From a cyanobiont of Ornithocercus magnificus (GTDB lineage: Bacteria > Cyanobacteriota > Cyanobacteriia > PCC-6307 > Cyanobiaceae): DNA of 64,000 nucleotides. Position 1 is the first letter of the stretch, and each line of letters opens with the position of its first letter. Below the pieces are notes generated by a model. That model saw nothing but the letters and a program-made list of their open reading frames with translations, was not told where the DNA came from and did no database searches. Positions 28,937 to 39,799 of the stretch are shown piece by piece. Location: contig BIMP01000001.1 in NCBI GenBank assembly GCA_007996965.1, positions 372,001 through 436,000 of the forward strand. The letters are read 5' to 3'. The position numbers and the translations under genes were made by a program.

Positions 28937-29608
28937 ATGTCTATCGGTATCCTTGGGAAGAAGCTGGGAATGTCTCAGTTTTTCGACGAGCAAGGCAGAG
29001 CAATTCCAGTAACCTTGATCGAGGCTGGCCCATGCCGTGTCACTCAACTAAAGACCTCTAGCACTGACGGCTATACTGCAGTTCAAATAGGTTTTGGAGC
29101 TATACGCGAAAAGTTGGTTGGCCGCCCTTTACGAGGCCACCTCGCTAGGTCAGGCACTGGTTTTCTGCGTCACCTGCACGAGTACCGTATCAGTGTTAAT
29201 GACCTCAACAAGCTCAAGCTTGGTGAAGCCCTAACCATCGAGTCCTTTGAACTAGGACAGAGGGTGGACATTAGTGGCAACACAATGGGTCGTGGTTTCA
29301 CTGGCTACCAAAAACGCCATGGTTTTAGCCGTGGCCCGATGAGCCACGGTTCTAAGAACCATCGCGAACCAGGATCTACTGGTGCTGGCACCACCCCAGG
29401 TCGGATTTATCCTGGCAAGCGGATGGCTGGTCGCTACGGCGGCAAAAAGGCCACTATGCGCGGGCTGACTATTATCAAAATAGATGGCGAGCGTAACCTG
29501 CTAGTTGTGAAGGGATCTGTTCCAGGCAAACCAGGATCTTTGTTAAATATCCAGCCTGCTAAACGGGTAGGTCTGCCCCAGACAAAAGAGGTTTTAATTA
29601 ATGGCTAA
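28937..29608 (+). CDS. rplC: 50S ribosomal protein L3
   Basis: L3 is an early assembly protein near the peptidyl transferase centre. The 223-residue product starts [14 protein letters not shown] and contains the conserved [36 protein letters not shown]-type loop, seen as [17 protein letters not shown]. It opens the cluster: no rpsJ precedes it, as usual in cyanobacteria where rpsJ lies elsewhere. The TAA stop lies inside the first codons of rplD (8-base overlap), suggesting coupling. Confidence 0.98.
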   Translation: MSIGILGKKLGMSQFFDEQGRAIPVTLIEAGPCRVTQLKTSSTDGYTAVQIGFGAIREKLVGRPLRGHLARSGTGFLRHLHEYRISVNDLNKLKLGEALTIESFELGQRVDISGNTMGRGFTGYQKRHGFSRGPMSHGSKNHREPGSTGAGTTPGRIYPGKRMAGRYGGKKATMRGLTIIKIDGERNLLVVKGSVPGKPGSLLNIQPAKRVGLPQTKEVLING

Positions 29609-30230
29609 CTGTGTTGTGCGTGATTGGCAGGGTGAAGAAGTTGGCAAAGCCAGCCTTGAACTAAGGGTAGCAAAAGAGTCCACAACTATTGACCTTGTGC
29701 ATCGCGCTGTTTTACGTCAGCAGGCCCACAGCCGCCAGGGAACAGCCAGTACTCTAACTCGCTCCGAGGTACGAGGTGGGGGACGTAAGCCGTACAAACA
29801 AAAGGGAACAGGACGAGCTCGACAAGGGTCTGTCCGTACGCCTTTGCGGCCTGGTGGCGGAGTTATTTTTGGCCCTAAGCCACGCACTTATACCTTAGCG
29901 ATGAACCGCAAAGAACGTCGTCTTGCCTTACGCACTGCGTTAATGTCGCGCTTCTCCGATCTTGTAATAGTCAAAGACTTTGGCATAGCGCTAGAGGCGC
30001 CCAAAACCCGGGAAATTACCTCCGCACTTGAACGTCTTGGTATTGCTAAGGGTGCTAGAGTTTTATTAATCCTGCAAGAACGCTCCGAAATTATAAGACG
30101 TTCTGTACGTAATCTCCCTAAAGTTAAGTTGATTGCTGCAGATCAGCTTAATGTTTTGGATTTGCTCCGCGCTAATAGGCTAGTGCTAGACGAAGGCGCA
30201 GTCACGAAAATCCAGGAGATTTACAGCTAG
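29601..30230 (+). CDS. rplD: 50S ribosomal protein L4
   Basis: L4 binds 23S rRNA and lines the exit tunnel; in some bacteria it represses its own operon. The 209-residue product has the tunnel-loop signature [24 protein letters not shown] and the following [17 protein letters not shown]. The ATG overlaps the rplC end by eight bases, and rplW follows after two bases. Confidence 0.98.
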   Translation: MANCVVRDWQGEEVGKASLELRVAKESTTIDLVHRAVLRQQAHSRQGTASTLTRSEVRGGGRKPYKQKGTGRARQGSVRTPLRPGGGVIFGPKPRTYTLAMNRKERRLALRTALMSRFSDLVIVKDFGIALEAPKTREITSALERLGIAKGARVLLILQERSEIIRRSVRNLPKVKLIAADQLNVLDLLRANRLVLDEGAVTKIQEIYS

Positions 30231-30232
30231 CT

Positions 30233-30535
30233 ATGACTAAACAATTCACTGATCGTTTAGCAGATGTGATTCGCCGGCCCTTGATCACAGAAAAGGCTAC
30301 TCGTAGTCTTGAACTGAATCAATATACATTTGAGGTGGACCACCGTGCTGCCAAGCCCGATATTAAGGCAGCAGTTGAACAACTATTCAAGGTCAAAGTG
30401 ATCGGGGTAAGTACAGCCAATCCTCCTAGAAAGACTCGTCGAGTTGGGCGTTTTGCTGGTAAACGAGCTCGGGTAAAGAAGGCTATAGTTCGGCTAGCTG
30501 ATGGTGACGCGATTCAACTGTTCCCCGAATCTTGA
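30233..30535 (+). CDS. rplW: 50S ribosomal protein L23
   Basis: L23 sits at the exit of the peptide tunnel and docks trigger factor and SRP. The 100-residue product has [23 protein letters not shown] and the [23 protein letters not shown] core typical of L23. It starts at an ATG two bases after rplD and ends 15 bases before rplB. Confidence 0.97.
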   Translation: MTKQFTDRLADVIRRPLITEKATRSLELNQYTFEVDHRAAKPDIKAAVEQLFKVKVIGVSTANPPRKTRRVGRFAGKRARVKKAIVRLADGDAIQLFPES

Positions 30536-30550
30536 GGAATCTGAAGTATC

Positions 30551-31414
30551 ATGGCAATTCGCTCCTTCCGCCCTTACACGCCTGGCACACGCACCCGTGA
30601 CGTTACTGACTTTGGTGACATCACAGAACGGAGGCCTGAGCGTAGGCTAGTTGTAGCAAAGCATCGGCGTAAGGGCCGCAACAACCGCGGTGTAATTACC
30701 TGCCGTCACCGTGGTGGTGGACATAAGCGTCTTTGTAGAGTCGTGGACTTTCGACGTAACAAACGTGGAATCCCGGCCAAGGTAGGCGGAATACACTACG
30801 ATCCCCACCGCAATGCCCGTCTAGCGCTTCTTCTCTACGCCGATGGTGAGAAGCGCTACATACTTGCTCCAGAAGGATTAAGAGCCGGCCAGCAAGTTAT
30901 ATCGGGCCCTGAAGCACCAGTCGAGGTGGGCAATGCTATGCCATTATCGGCAGTCCCTCTCGGTTCAAGCGTCCACTGTGTAGAACTTTACGCTGGTCGT
31001 GGTGGTCAGATTGTCCGAACTGCGGGCGCTAGTGCTCAAGTTATGGCAAAAGAGGGTAACTACGTCGCTCTCAAACTGCCCTCCACGGAAGTACGCCTAG
31101 TACGCCAGGAGTGTTATGCCACACTTGGAGAGGTTGGAAACTCTGAGATCCGCAACACCAGCTTGGGCAAAGCTGGTCGCCGTCGCTGGCTTGGACGGCG
31201 ACCACAAGTACGCGGAAGTGTGATGAACCCTTGTGACCATCCTCATGGTGGTGGTGAGGGGCGTGCACCAATAGGCCGTTCTGGACCAGTAACCCCTTGG
31301 GGCAAGCCCGCACTCGGCCTAAAAACGCGCAAGCGGAACAAGCCTAGCAACCGCTTCATACTTCGGAAGCGTCGCCGCACCTCTAAGCGGAGTCGTGGTG
31401 GGCGCGACTCCTGA
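30551..31414 (+). CDS. rplB: 50S ribosomal protein L2
   Basis: L2 supports the peptidyl transferase centre and subunit joining. The 287-residue product has the conserved [26 protein letters not shown] region and the C-terminal signature [27 protein letters not shown], including the functionally important histidine. Length and ends are normal, and the start is an ATG. Confidence 0.98.
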   Translation: MAIRSFRPYTPGTRTRDVTDFGDITERRPERRLVVAKHRRKGRNNRGVITCRHRGGGHKRLCRVVDFRRNKRGIPAKVGGIHYDPHRNARLALLLYADGEKRYILAPEGLRAGQQVISGPEAPVEVGNAMPLSAVPLGSSVHCVELYAGRGGQIVRTAGASAQVMAKEGNYVALKLPSTEVRLVRQECYATLGEVGNSEIRNTSLGKAGRRRWLGRRPQVRGSVMNPCDHPHGGGEGRAPIGRSGPVTPWGKPALGLKTRKRNKPSNRFILRKRRRTSKRSRGGRDS

Positions 31415-31458
31415 AATATTGACTTCTCCTCGTTGCTATCCACCCAACTTACTTCACT

Positions 31459-31734
31459 ATGGGACGTTCACTTAAGAAAGGCCCTTTCATTGCCGACAGC
31501 CTTCTTCGTAAAATCGAAAAGCAGAATGAAGACGATAACAAATCTGTAATCAAGACATGGTCACGTGCCTCAACAATCCTCCCAATGATGATTGGTCACA
31601 CTATCGCCGTTCACAATGGCCGTGCTCATGTACCAGTTTTCATCACTGAGCAGATGGTGGGCCATAAACTAGGCGAGTTTGCCCCGACTCGCACCTTTAA
31701 GGGCCACACAAAAGATAAGAAAGGAGGTCGCTGA
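31459..31734 (+). CDS. rpsS: 30S ribosomal protein S19
   Basis: S19 lies in the head of the small subunit next to S13 and the A site. The 91-residue product begins [20 protein letters not shown] and contains [32 protein letters not shown], the family signature. The start ATG is fixed by homology. It lies 44 bases after rplB and 6 bases before rplV. Confidence 0.98.
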   Translation: MGRSLKKGPFIADSLLRKIEKQNEDDNKSVIKTWSRASTILPMMIGHTIAVHNGRAHVPVFITEQMVGHKLGEFAPTRTFKGHTKDKKGGR

Positions 31735-31740
31735 GCTTAT

Positions 31741-32106
31741 ATGTCTACCAAAACCTCATCGACCCTGGCTGTTAAGGCACATGGCCGTTTCATTCGTGGT
31801 TCTGCTTCAAAGGTGAGGCGGGTACTCGATCAGATTCGTGGCCGTACATACCGCGACGCGCTAATCATGCTTGAGTTTATGCCTTACCGTTCTACTGGTC
31901 CAATCACTAAAGTATTACGGTCAGCTGTAGCAAATGCTGAACACAACTTCAACTTAGATCCCTCTACCCTTGTAATTGCCTATGCCAATGCTGACATAGG
32001 GCCTTCAATGCGCCGCTATCGCCCACGTGCCCAGGGTCGTGCTTATGCGATCCAGAAACAGTTTTGCCACATCAGCATAGCTGTGGCAGCCCAAAATAAC
32101 TCCTGA
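31741..32106 (+). CDS. rplV: 50S ribosomal protein L22
   Basis: L22 reaches into the exit tunnel through a beta hairpin. The 121-residue product has the [29 protein letters not shown] core and the [22 protein letters not shown] hairpin end; the macrolide-contact loop is present. It starts at an ATG six bases after rpsS. Confidence 0.97.
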   Translation: MSTKTSSTLAVKAHGRFIRGSASKVRRVLDQIRGRTYRDALIMLEFMPYRSTGPITKVLRSAVANAEHNFNLDPSTLVIAYANADIGPSMRRYRPRAQGRAYAIQKQFCHISIAVAAQNNS

Positions 32107-32130
32107 CACCTTGAGACAGAGGAATAGCCG

Positions 32131-32850
32131 ATGGGACACAAAATCCACCCAACTGGTCTGAGGTTGGGAATTACACAGGAGCATAGATCTCGTTGGTACG
32201 CTCCTAGCAGGAGCTACCCTAACCTCTTGCAAGAGGATGACCAGATCCGCAAGTTCATCCATAAGAAATATGGCTCGGCTGGCATCAGCGATATGCGAAT
32301 TGCCCGGAAAGCTGACCAACTTGAAGTTGAACTGAAGACAGCGCGACCTGGTGTTCTCGTTGGGCGCCAGGGTAGCGGTATCGAGGAGTTGCGTAGTGGC
32401 ATCCAAAGAACAGTTCGGGACATTAACCGTCAGGTGCGCATTAATGTAGTTGAAGTTGAGCGTATCGATGCTGATGCTTTCTTGCTAGCTGAGTACATTG
32501 CCCAGCAACTAGAGAAAAGGGTTGCCTTTCGCCGCACAATTCGTATGGCTCTACAGCGTGCCCAACGTGCAGGCGTTCTCGGCTTAAAGATTCAGGTATC
32601 TGGACGCCTCAACGGTGCAGAAATTGCCCGAACTGAATGGACTAGAGAAGGCCGCGTACCCTTACACACTTTGCGGGCTGACATTGACTACGCCACTAGA
32701 GTGGCCCGCACTACCTATGGTGTTTTGGGAATTAAGGTCTGGGTATTTAAAGGTGAAGTTTTAGGTGACAAGGTACCTGTAGGAGCAACTCCGCGGCGCC
32801 GGAGTAGTCGCAAACCTCAGCAGTTCGAAGATCGTTCTAACGAGGCATGA
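32131..32850 (+). CDS. rpsC: 30S ribosomal protein S3
   Basis: S3 helps form the mRNA entry channel and has helicase activity with S4. The 239-residue product starts [15 protein letters not shown], has a KH domain with [14 protein letters not shown], and the C-terminal [30 protein letters not shown] signature. The tail is basic. ATG start. Confidence 0.98.
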   Translation: MGHKIHPTGLRLGITQEHRSRWYAPSRSYPNLLQEDDQIRKFIHKKYGSAGISDMRIARKADQLEVELKTARPGVLVGRQGSGIEELRSGIQRTVRDINRQVRINVVEVERIDADAFLLAEYIAQQLEKRVAFRRTIRMALQRAQRAGVLGLKIQVSGRLNGAEIARTEWTREGRVPLHTLRADIDYATRVARTTYGVLGIKVWVFKGEVLGDKVPVGATPRRRSSRKPQQFEDRSNEA

Positions 32851-32866
32851 TAAGAGGAGCAAAACT

Positions 32867-33343
32867 ATGCTGAGTCCAAAACGCGTTAAATTTCGTAAGC
32901 AGCAGCGCGGTCGCATGCGTGGCATTGCTACCCGCGGCAACACGATCGCCTTTGGCAAATTTGCACTTCAGGCTCAGGAATGTGGCCGAATTACCTCTCG
33001 TCAGATTGAGGCTAGTCGCCGAGCCATGACCCGCTATGTTAAACGTGGCGGCAAGATCTGGATCCGGATTTTTCCAGACAAACCGGTCACGATGCGACCT
33101 GCCGAGACCCGGATGGGCTCTGGTAAAGGCAACCCAGAGTTTTGGGTAGCCATCATTAAGCCTGGCCGAGTCTTATTCGAGATGGGCGGCATCGAGATTA
33201 CTGAACCTATAGCCAGGCAGGCCATGCGTCTTGCGCAGTACAAACTCCCCGTTAAGACCAAGTTCATTACCCTCAATGAACAAGAGGAAGAAGCCAGCGT
33301 TGAGCTGCTGGCTGCTCAAGCCACCACCGTTATGGAGTCCTAA
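32867..33343 (+). CDS. rplP: 50S ribosomal protein L16
   Basis: L16 organises the A-site region of the large subunit. The 158-residue product starts [19 protein letters not shown] and contains [24 protein letters not shown] and [16 protein letters not shown], the standard motifs. It is slightly longer than E. coli L16 because of a C-terminal tail. A GGAGC stretch upstream of the ATG is a plausible ribosome binding site. rpmC follows after four bases. Confidence 0.98.
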   Translation: MLSPKRVKFRKQQRGRMRGIATRGNTIAFGKFALQAQECGRITSRQIEASRRAMTRYVKRGGKIWIRIFPDKPVTMRPAETRMGSGKGNPEFWVAIIKPGRVLFEMGGIEITEPIARQAMRLAQYKLPVKTKFITLNEQEEEASVELLAAQATTVMES

Positions 33344-33347
33344 GTTC

Positions 33348-33560
33348 ATGGCACGTCCGAAAGCTACTGAATTACGCAATCTTTCTGATAATGACCTAAT
33401 AGAGCAAATCAACAGTATTCGCCACCAACTGTTTGATCTTCGCTTTAAGCAAGCCACACGTCAGCTAACCAATACACACCATTTTAAGCAGGCACGAATT
33501 AAGCTAGCGCAACTGCTAACAGTGCAGGAAGAGCGTAGCAACTCCTCCACCAACTCCTAA
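33348..33560 (+). CDS. rpmC: 50S ribosomal protein L29
   Basis: L29 sits near the tunnel exit next to L23. The 70-residue product [20 protein letters not shown]... has the coiled helical hairpin with [18 protein letters not shown] start it at the ATG at 33348, four bases after rplP; the frame remains open upstream inside rplP, but that part is antisense in meaning. Length is typical. Confidence 0.96.
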   Translation: MARPKATELRNLSDNDLIEQINSIRHQLFDLRFKQATRQLTNTHHFKQARIKLAQLLTVQEERSNSSTNS

Positions 33561-33578
33561 ATTCCCCATTGTGAAGTT

Positions 33579-33866
33579 ATGGCACTCAAGGAAAGGGTCG
33601 GTATTGTTGTTAGTGACAAGATGCAGAAGACAGTGGTGGTAGCAGTAGAAAACCGCTTCCCTCATCCCATCTATAAAAAAACAGTCAGCCGTACCACCCG
33701 CTACAAGGTCCATGATGAAGACAATAGTTGTAATGTTGGCGACCGTGTACGCATCACTGAAACTCGACCTCTCAGCCGTCATAAGCGCTGGGCTATCACC
33801 GAGGTACTGAGTCATAGCGACAAAGCTCAAGCTGAAGGAACCAAACAAACAATCGAGGAGATGTAA
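33579..33866 (+). CDS. rpsQ: 30S ribosomal protein S17
   Basis: S17 binds 16S rRNA near the base of the platform. The 95-residue OB-fold product begins [24 protein letters not shown] and contains [30 protein letters not shown], the family signature. ATG start; rplN follows after four bases. Confidence 0.97.
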   Translation: MALKERVGIVVSDKMQKTVVVAVENRFPHPIYKKTVSRTTRYKVHDEDNSCNVGDRVRITETRPLSRHKRWAITEVLSHSDKAQAEGTKQTIEEM

Positions 33867-33870
33867 GACG

Positions 33871-34236
33871 ATGATTCAACAAGAGACCCTTCTCACCGTG
33901 GCCGATAATAGTGGTGCTAAGCGCATACAATGTATCCGAGTGCTAGGCACAAACCGCCGCTACGCCCATGTTGGAGATGTTGTTGTGGCTACTGTCAAAG
34001 ATGCTATGCCCAACATGGGTGTAAAGAAGTCCGATGTCGTTAAGGCTGTGATAGTGCGTACTAAGGCTACCCTTCGTCGAGAGACTGGTAACTCGATTCG
34101 CTTCGATGATAACGCCGCAGTAATCATCAATAATGAAAATAATCCACGGGGGACACGAGTATTCGGACCAGTTGCCCGCGAGCTGCGTGAGCGTAGTTTT
34201 ACCAAGATTGTATCTCTTGCCCCAGAGGTTATCTAA
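33871..34236 (+). CDS. rplN: 50S ribosomal protein L14
   Basis: L14 forms an intersubunit bridge. The 121-residue product begins [26 protein letters not shown] and contains [14 protein letters not shown] and [17 protein letters not shown]. The stop codon is directly followed by the rplX start with no spacer. Confidence 0.98.
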   Translation: MIQQETLLTVADNSGAKRIQCIRVLGTNRRYAHVGDVVVATVKDAMPNMGVKKSDVVKAVIVRTKATLRRETGNSIRFDDNAAVIINNENNPRGTRVFGPVARELRERSFTKIVSLAPEVI

Positions 34237-34584
34237 ATGGCACCTAATACAGTAACTAAGCGACGCACTAAGATGCGTATACATAAGGGTGACACTATTC
34301 AAGTTATTAGCGGCAAGGACAAGGGTAAAACTGGTGAGGTTTTGCGCACCCAGCCTAATGAGAATCGTGTAGTAGTTCAGGGCATTAACTTACACACCCG
34401 CCATATAAAGCCAACCCAAGAAGGTGAGACAGGTCGTATTGTTACTGAGGAAGCCCCATTGCATGTCTCTAACGTAATGCTTTACTCCACTGTTAAGAAA
34501 ACAGCAAGCCGTGTTGAGATTGTCACTGAGGAAGATGGTAGTAAGAAACGGCGCTTAAAGAAGACTGGAGAAGTAATTGGCTAA
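34237..34584 (+). CDS. rplX: 50S ribosomal protein L24
   Basis: L24 starts assembly of the large subunit. The 115-residue product has the KOW motif [25 protein letters not shown] and [18 protein letters not shown]. The ATG follows the rplN stop directly. After it comes a 91-base gap, the largest in this part of the cluster, before rplE. Confidence 0.97.
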   Translation: MAPNTVTKRRTKMRIHKGDTIQVISGKDKGKTGEVLRTQPNENRVVVQGINLHTRHIKPTQEGETGRIVTEEAPLHVSNVMLYSTVKKTASRVEIVTEEDGSKKRRLKKTGEVIG

Positions 34585-34675
34585 TCCCAGATACCAGCAG
34601 GAGCCATTCTGGCTATACTTATGCTACTAGCTCCGATTTCTGGACAATGCCCAGGACTCATTCTCACTATAGACT

Positions 34676-35215
34676 ATGTCACTCAAACAGCGCTACCAAA
34701 AGTCAATTCAGCCTAAACTTTTAAAAGATCTCTCCTTAGGGAACATCCATCAGGTTCCCAAAGTAACTAAGGTTAGCCTTAATCGAGGGCTTGGCGAGGC
34801 TGCGCAAAATGCTAAGGCACTTGAAGCTTCTATTGCAGAGCTAGCCACTATTACCGGTCAGAAAGCAATCGTAACACGTGCTAAGAAAGCTATTGCAGGC
34901 TTTAAGATTCGTCAGGGCATGCCAATTGGTTGTGCTGTAACTCTACGCGGTGACCGAATGTATGCCTTTCTTGAACGACTAATCAATTTGGCACTGCCAC
35001 GTATCCGCGATTTTCGTGGCGTCAGCCCTAAGAGTTTCGATGGCCGTGGCAATTACACCCTTGGAGTCAAAGAGCAAATTATCTTCCCTGAAATCTCATT
35101 TGATAGAATTGACGCTATTAGAGGTATGGACATTACTATTGTTACTTCTGCCCGAACTGATGAAGAAGGCCGAGCCCTCTTGCGTGAGATGGGAATGCCA
35201 TTTCGCAGTAATTGA
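34676..35215 (+). CDS. rplE: 50S ribosomal protein L5
   Basis: L5 binds 5S rRNA and bridges to the small-subunit head. The 179-residue product has [62 protein letters not shown] and [21 protein letters not shown], all family blocks. ATG start. Confidence 0.98.
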   Translation: MSLKQRYQKSIQPKLLKDLSLGNIHQVPKVTKVSLNRGLGEAAQNAKALEASIAELATITGQKAIVTRAKKAIAGFKIRQGMPIGCAVTLRGDRMYAFLERLINLALPRIRDFRGVSPKSFDGRGNYTLGVKEQIIFPEISFDRIDAIRGMDITIVTSARTDEEGRALLREMGMPFRSN

Positions 35216-35244
35216 TTCCCTTCCTCCCTATTTAAGAGACGATC

Positions 35245-35646
35245 ATGGCTAACCACGATCCTATTTCTGACATGCTCACCCGCATTCGGAACGCAAGTGA
35301 GATGCGCCACCAGAAAGCCAAAGTTCCTGCTTCCCGTATGTCCCGCAGTATTGCCCAGGTACTGCACCAGGAGGGTTTTATCTCCGCTATTAGCGAGGAG
35401 GGTAGTGATATGCGTACGCAAATCGTGCTTGAACTCAAGTATAGTGGCAAACATCGTCAGCCAAGCATCCGTTCTATGCAGCGGGTAAGTAAACCTGGTC
35501 TTCGCATTTACAAGAACACCCGCAGCATACCCAAAGTGCTAGGCGGCCTGGGAGTAGCTATTATATCTACATCCAAAGGCGTAATGAGTGACCGCGATGC
35601 CCGCAAACAAGGTGTTGGTGGTGAAGTGCTCTGCTACGTCTACTAA
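35245..35646 (+). CDS. rpsH: 30S ribosomal protein S8
   Basis: S8 binds the central domain of 16S rRNA and is a known autoregulator of the spc operon in E. coli. The 133-residue product begins [17 protein letters not shown] and ends with [22 protein letters not shown], the conserved C terminus. It follows rplE directly; rpsN is absent between them, as usual in cyanobacteria. Confidence 0.98.
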   Translation: MANHDPISDMLTRIRNASEMRHQKAKVPASRMSRSIAQVLHQEGFISAISEEGSDMRTQIVLELKYSGKHRQPSIRSMQRVSKPGLRIYKNTRSIPKVLGGLGVAIISTSKGVMSDRDARKQGVGGEVLCYVY

Positions 35647-35663
35647 GCTCTAGAGCTAAAGCT

Positions 35664-36203
35664 ATGTCCCGTATCGGCAAATCACCTATTCTCATCCCTG
35701 ATGGGGTAACAGTTACTCTTGAAGGATTAAAAGTAACTGTGAATGGTCCCAAAGGTAGTCTGGAGCGTGTTCTTCCAGATGGCATCAGTATTAGTCAGAC
35801 TGCAGCTGCCCTCGTTGTAGTTCCTACTGGCAATAGGCGTAGCTCTCGTGAGCGCCATGGTCTTTGCCGTACACTAGTGGCCAACATGGTCGAGGGCGTT
35901 AGCAAAGGCTATGCAAAAAAATTAGAGGCTGTCGGCATAGGGTTTCGTGCCCAGGTTAAGGGAGAAGTCCTGGTGGTAAGCGCTGGCTATAGCCATTCAG
36001 TGGAAATGCTTCCTCCAAGTGGTATCACATATATAGTAGAGAACAACACCAATATTACCGTCTCGGGCACAGATAAGGAGTTAGTCGGAAACGAGGCTGC
36101 CAAGATACGTGCTGTCCGCCCACCCGAGCCTTACAAGGGTAAAGGTATTAGGTATTTAGGTGAACGCATTAACCGCAAGGCTGGTAAGTCTGGCAAAAAA
36201 TAG
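35664..36203 (+). CDS. rplF: 50S ribosomal protein L6
   Basis: L6 lies near the factor-binding site. The 179-residue product begins [17 protein letters not shown] and has [19 protein letters not shown] and the C-terminal [28 protein letters not shown] signature. ATG start, 17 bases after rpsH. Confidence 0.98.
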   Translation: MSRIGKSPILIPDGVTVTLEGLKVTVNGPKGSLERVLPDGISISQTAAALVVVPTGNRRSSRERHGLCRTLVANMVEGVSKGYAKKLEAVGIGFRAQVKGEVLVVSAGYSHSVEMLPPSGITYIVENNTNITVSGTDKELVGNEAAKIRAVRPPEPYKGKGIRYLGERINRKAGKSGKK

Positions 36204-36252
36204 GTGTTTATTTAGATATCTCTACCCCTTCGCCAACCTCTGACTGTAGCTT

Positions 36253-36621
36253 ATGTCAATCCCATCTCGGAAACAGCAGACCCAGAAACGTCACCGGCGT
36301 CTACGCCGGGAACTAAGTGGCACGTCGCAGCGACCCCGATTATCAGTATTTCGCTCCAACAATCACATATATGCCCAGGTTATCGATGATAGATCGCAAA
36401 ATACTCTCTGTGCAGCTTCGACCCTCGACAAAGAATTGCGTGCCAATCTCAAAGTCAATAGTAGTAGCTGCGATGCCTCTCTGGCTGTTGGCGAGCTGGT
36501 GGCTAAGCGCGCTCTCACAAAAGGTATTCAGCAGGTAGTCTTTGACCGTGGCGGCAATTTGTACCACGGTCGGGTAAAGGCTCTCGCCGATGCTGCCCGG
36601 GAAGCAGGCCTTCAATTCTAA
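36253..36621 (+). CDS. rplR: 50S ribosomal protein L18
   Basis: L18 binds 5S rRNA with L5. The 122-residue product has a basic N terminus ([35 protein letters not shown]) and ends [26 protein letters not shown], as in the family. ATG start; rpsE follows after 15 bases. Confidence 0.97.
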   Translation: MSIPSRKQQTQKRHRRLRRELSGTSQRPRLSVFRSNNHIYAQVIDDRSQNTLCAASTLDKELRANLKVNSSSCDASLAVGELVAKRALTKGIQQVVFDRGGNLYHGRVKALADAAREAGLQF

Positions 36622-36636
36622 GCTATTACTCTTAGC

Positions 36637-37257
36637 ATGACTGACTCCAAGACCAAGACTAATTCCAGCGAAGTTCCAGCAGCTGAGAGCCAACAGGAAC
36701 AACGTCGTGGAAACCGTGGTGGTGATCGCGATCGCCGTGGAAGCCGCCGCAGTGACCGGCGTAGTCAGGATCGCGACTCTGAATGGCAGGAGCGTGTGGT
36801 TCAGATCCGCCGTGTTTCTAAGACCGTAAAAGGGGGTAAGAAGATGAGCTTCCGAGCCATCGTTGTCGTTGGCAATGAACGTGGGCAAGTTGGTGTTGGT
36901 GTTGGCAAGGCCGGTGATGTAATAGGTGCTGTGCGCAAGGGCGTGGCTGATGGCAAAAAGCACCTAGTTAAGGTGCCTCTAACGCGCCACAATTCGATTC
37001 CTACGCTTTCCAATGGTCGAGATGGTGCTGCTATTGTGCTCATTCGTCCGGCAGCTCCAGGAACAGGAGTAATTGCAGGTGGATCAATTCGTACAGTGCT
37101 TGAGCTAGCTGGTATCAGAAATGTGCTAGCTAAGCGATTAGGTAGCAAAACTCCCCTGAACAATGCCCGTGCTGCGATATTAGCTCTATCTGCACTCCGG
37201 ACACACAAGGAAGCAGCAAAAGAGCGTGGTATTTCTCTTGAGCAAATCTACTGCTGA
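36637..37257 (+). CDS. rpsE: 30S ribosomal protein S5
   Basis: S5 acts in decoding accuracy and mRNA entry. The 206-residue product has a charged, low-complexity N-terminal extension of about 45 residues rich in Arg and Asp, then [32 protein letters not shown] and [27 protein letters not shown], the family core. Such extensions are common in cyanobacterial S5. One GCGATCGC octamer (36728-36735) lies in the extension. Confidence 0.97.
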   Translation: MTDSKTKTNSSEVPAAESQQEQRRGNRGGDRDRRGSRRSDRRSQDRDSEWQERVVQIRRVSKTVKGGKKMSFRAIVVVGNERGQVGVGVGKAGDVIGAVRKGVADGKKHLVKVPLTRHNSIPTLSNGRDGAAIVLIRPAAPGTGVIAGGSIRTVLELAGIRNVLAKRLGSKTPLNNARAAILALSALRTHKEAAKERGISLEQIYC

Positions 37258-37268
37258 GGATTTCGGAG

Positions 37269-37727
37269 ATGACACTTAAACTAAATTCTCTAAGAGCAAA
37301 CAAGGGATCTCGTCGTGCCAAGCTACGTAAAGGACGTGGTATTGCGGCTGGTCAAGGTGCCAGTTGCGGCTTTGGAATGCGCGGTCAGAAATCGCGTTCT
37401 GGGAGACCTACACGTTCTGGCTTTGAAGGTGGCCAAATGCCACTCTACCGACGTGTACCAAAGCTAAAACATTTTCCGCTGGTCAAGCCGAGAAGGTTTA
37501 CTATAATAAATTTATCTTCCCTCAATGCATTTAGCGAAGCTACAGTAGTTGACCTTAATTCGCTTATCAAAGCCGGTATTATCAGCAGTTCAAAGTACCC
37601 TCTTAAGATCCTGGGCAATGGCACTCTTAAGGTAGGATTAACAATTCATGCAGCAGCTTTCACAGCCTCGGCTAAAAGCAAGATTGAGGCTGCTGGCGGC
37701 AGCTACGAAATCCAAGCCTTAACTTAA
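37269..37727 (+). CDS. rplO: 50S ribosomal protein L15
   Basis: L15 is a late-assembly large-subunit protein. The 152-residue product has the Gly/Arg-rich N-terminal extension [26 protein letters not shown] and the [14 protein letters not shown] signature. A GGAG stretch lies six bases before the ATG. Its last codons and stop form the left arm and loop of a perfect 12-bp hairpin (37713-37743). Confidence 0.97.
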   Translation: MTLKLNSLRANKGSRRAKLRKGRGIAAGQGASCGFGMRGQKSRSGRPTRSGFEGGQMPLYRRVPKLKHFPLVKPRRFTIINLSSLNAFSEATVVDLNSLIKAGIISSSKYPLKILGNGTLKVGLTIHAAAFTASAKSKIEAAGGSYEIQALT

Positions 37728-37743
37728 TGGGAGTTAAGGCTTG
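37713..37743 (+). terminator. Perfect 12-bp hairpin across the rplO stop codon
   Basis: Bases 37713-37724 pair perfectly with 37732-37743 around a 7-base loop; the stop codon of rplO is the start of the loop. The following sequence is T-rich but has no uninterrupted T-run. It could end part of the ribosomal protein transcript before secY, protect a 3' end or mark an RNA processing site. Confidence 0.5.
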
Positions 37744-37839
37744 TTAAGTCTTACAAACTCTAGATAGCTCTAGTCTCAGGTTAATATCTTGATCCTTAGT
37801 TACCTGCCACACTCTTAATCCCACACTAATTTGAAATTC

Positions 37840-39159
37840 ATGCTTGTCAGTCGGGGGCGTAATCCTAGTGCTGTGGAAGTAATAGTTCAGGTAGTGACTA
37901 ATCCCGACCTGCGTAGCCGGATTCTAACTACCCTGGGCTTGCTATTGCTGGTCCGATTAGGCATTTACATACCTGTACCTGGCATTGACCGTACTGCTTT
38001 CCAGTCTTTTCTTTCACAGGGAGGGCAACTAATTGGTTTCTTGGATATTTTCACAGGTGGAGGTATCTCGACACTCGGGGTTTTTGCTCTCGGTATCCTA
38101 CCTTTCATCAACGCCTCAATTATAATTCAGCTACTAACAGCTGCTCTACCGCAATTAGAAGACCTGCAAAAAAACGAGGGTGAGGCTGGACGCCGAAAGA
38201 TTGCTCAGCTCACCCGTTATGTAGCTCTCGGTTGGGGTCTTCTTCAGAGTGTAGCCTTTGCATTAATCCTTCGCCAATACACTCTTGAAGATCTTAGCCA
38301 GACTGTCTTTGTGATTCAAACAGCACTGGCACTAGTTACAGGATCAGTGGTAGTGATGTGGATTGCTGAGGTAATCACAGAGCGAGGTATTGGACAAGGA
38401 GCCTCACTGATAATTTTCCTAAACATTGTGGCTACATTGCCTCAAGCTCTTGGCAACACCATCCAACAAGCTCAGTCTGGTGACCGACGTGATGTGCTCG
38501 GAATCATTGTACTAACTCTAGTATTTCTAATCACAATTATCGGTATTATCTTTGTACAGGAAGGATCTCGACGGCTGCCAATCGTAAGTGCTAAGCGCCA
38601 GGTAGGTGGCTCTTCGTTACTGCCTAGCCGCCAAAACTATTTGCCGCTAAAGCTTAATGCCGGCGGCGTAATGCCGATTATCTTTGCCTCAGCAGTAATC
38701 TTTCTTCCAGCAGCCTTAGCTGGGTTCACCAACAATCAAATACTGCTAACCATTGCTAATACGATTAGTCCTAGTGCTAGCAATCCCTGGCCTTACGCCC
38801 TTGTTTTTTTTACTCTAATATTGGCTTTCTCCTATTTTTATGCTACTCTTATGGTAACTCCAGCAGATATTGCTACTAACCTTAAGCGTGGCGGTGTAGC
38901 AATTCCGGGCGTACGGCCTGGTAGTGCAACAGCTACTTACATCAGTGGCGTACAGAACAGATTAACCCTACTTGGTGGTCTGTTTCTTGGCGCTGTTGCA
39001 ATAATACCCTCAGCTGTTGAACGAGCTACAGGCGTCCGCACATTCGAAGGTCTTGGAGCTACCTCGCTCCTAATTCTTGTTGGTGTGGCTATTGAGACGG
39101 CTAAACAAGTACAGACCTTTGTAATTTGCCAGCGATACGAGGGACTGGTCCGTCAGTAG
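37840..39159 (+). CDS. secY: Preprotein translocase subunit SecY
   Basis: SecY is the channel of the Sec translocon in plasma and thylakoid membranes. The 439-residue product has ten hydrophobic segments and the signatures GIYIPVPGIDR, GGGISTLGVFALGILPFINASIIIQL, ITERGIGQGASLIIFLNIVA and NLKRGGVAIPGVRPG. I start it at the ATG at 37840 (MLVSRGRNPSA), which matches picocyanobacterial SecY from memory; a TTG three codons upstream is the alternative. It lies 112 bases after rplO, behind a hairpin. Confidence 0.97.
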   Translation: MLVSRGRNPSAVEVIVQVVTNPDLRSRILTTLGLLLLVRLGIYIPVPGIDRTAFQSFLSQGGQLIGFLDIFTGGGISTLGVFALGILPFINASIIIQLLTAALPQLEDLQKNEGEAGRRKIAQLTRYVALGWGLLQSVAFALILRQYTLEDLSQTVFVIQTALALVTGSVVVMWIAEVITERGIGQGASLIIFLNIVATLPQALGNTIQQAQSGDRRDVLGIIVLTLVFLITIIGIIFVQEGSRRLPIVSAKRQVGGSSLLPSRQNYLPLKLNAGGVMPIIFASAVIFLPAALAGFTNNQILLTIANTISPSASNPWPYALVFFTLILAFSYFYATLMVTPADIATNLKRGGVAIPGVRPGSATATYISGVQNRLTLLGGLFLGAVAIIPSAVERATGVRTFEGLGATSLLILVGVAIETAKQVQTFVICQRYEGLVRQ

Positions 39160-39204
39160 TCAGTAGTCATTGTGTCTTAACTCTACCCAAGTGAGCAAAC
39201 GGAC

Positions 39205-39753
39205 ATGAAGCACCGTATTCTCTTCCTAGGCCCTCCAGGTGCTGGTAAGGGCACTCAGGCGCAGCGGCTTTGCGCCACGCATGACATGATTCACCTCTCA
39301 ACCGGGGATCTGCTACGTGCCGAGGTTGCTGCCGGCAGCAAGCTCGGGTACGAAGTCGAAGCCACAATGAACCGCGGTGAATTAATCACTGATTCACTTG
39401 TGTTCGCGATAGTTGAGAGCCACTTACGCAGTCAATGCGGTTACTGGTTGCTTGATGGTTTCCCCCGTAGCTTGGCTCAAGCTCAGTCACTAGAGGTGCT
39501 ACTACTACAACTTGGTCAGCCAATTGAAGCCGTAGTCCTGCTAGACCTAGATGACAGTATGGTCCTAAGACGCCTGGCAGCGCGTGGACGCACAGACGAC
39601 AGCGAAACTGTAATTCGGCATCGACTCGAAGTCTACCACGAGAAAGCTAGCCCGTTAATCAACTACTACCGGCAACAGGGACTGCTCAGTACCGTCGCTG
39701 CGCAAGGCACAGCTGAGGAGACTGCTGCGCGTATTGAGGAGGTGATCCGCTGA
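39205..39753 (+). CDS. adk: Adenylate kinase
   Basis: Adk balances ATP, ADP and AMP. The 182-residue product has the P-loop [15 protein letters not shown], the AMP site [26 protein letters not shown] and [19 protein letters not shown]; it is the short type without the zinc lid. ATG start, 45 bases after secY. Confidence 0.98.
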   Translation: MKHRILFLGPPGAGKGTQAQRLCATHDMIHLSTGDLLRAEVAAGSKLGYEVEATMNRGELITDSLVFAIVESHLRSQCGYWLLDGFPRSLAQAQSLEVLLLQLGQPIEAVVLLDLDDSMVLRRLAARGRTDDSETVIRHRLEVYHEKASPLINYYRQQGLLSTVAAQGTAEETAARIEEVIR

Positions 39754-39799
39754 CTGGTATGATACAGTCGCCACTTGGAATTTTGGAGAGCCACACCCC

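Noticed and set aside
36728-36735. HIP1 octamer GCGATCGC
   Set aside because: I noticed only this one copy, inside the Arg/Asp-rich part of rpsE; a single copy is expected by chance and gives no HIP1-type signal.
36343-36963. 206-codon minus-strand frame across rplR and rpsE
   Set aside because: It is antisense to two conserved ribosomal protein genes and has a Thr/Ala-biased shadow composition.
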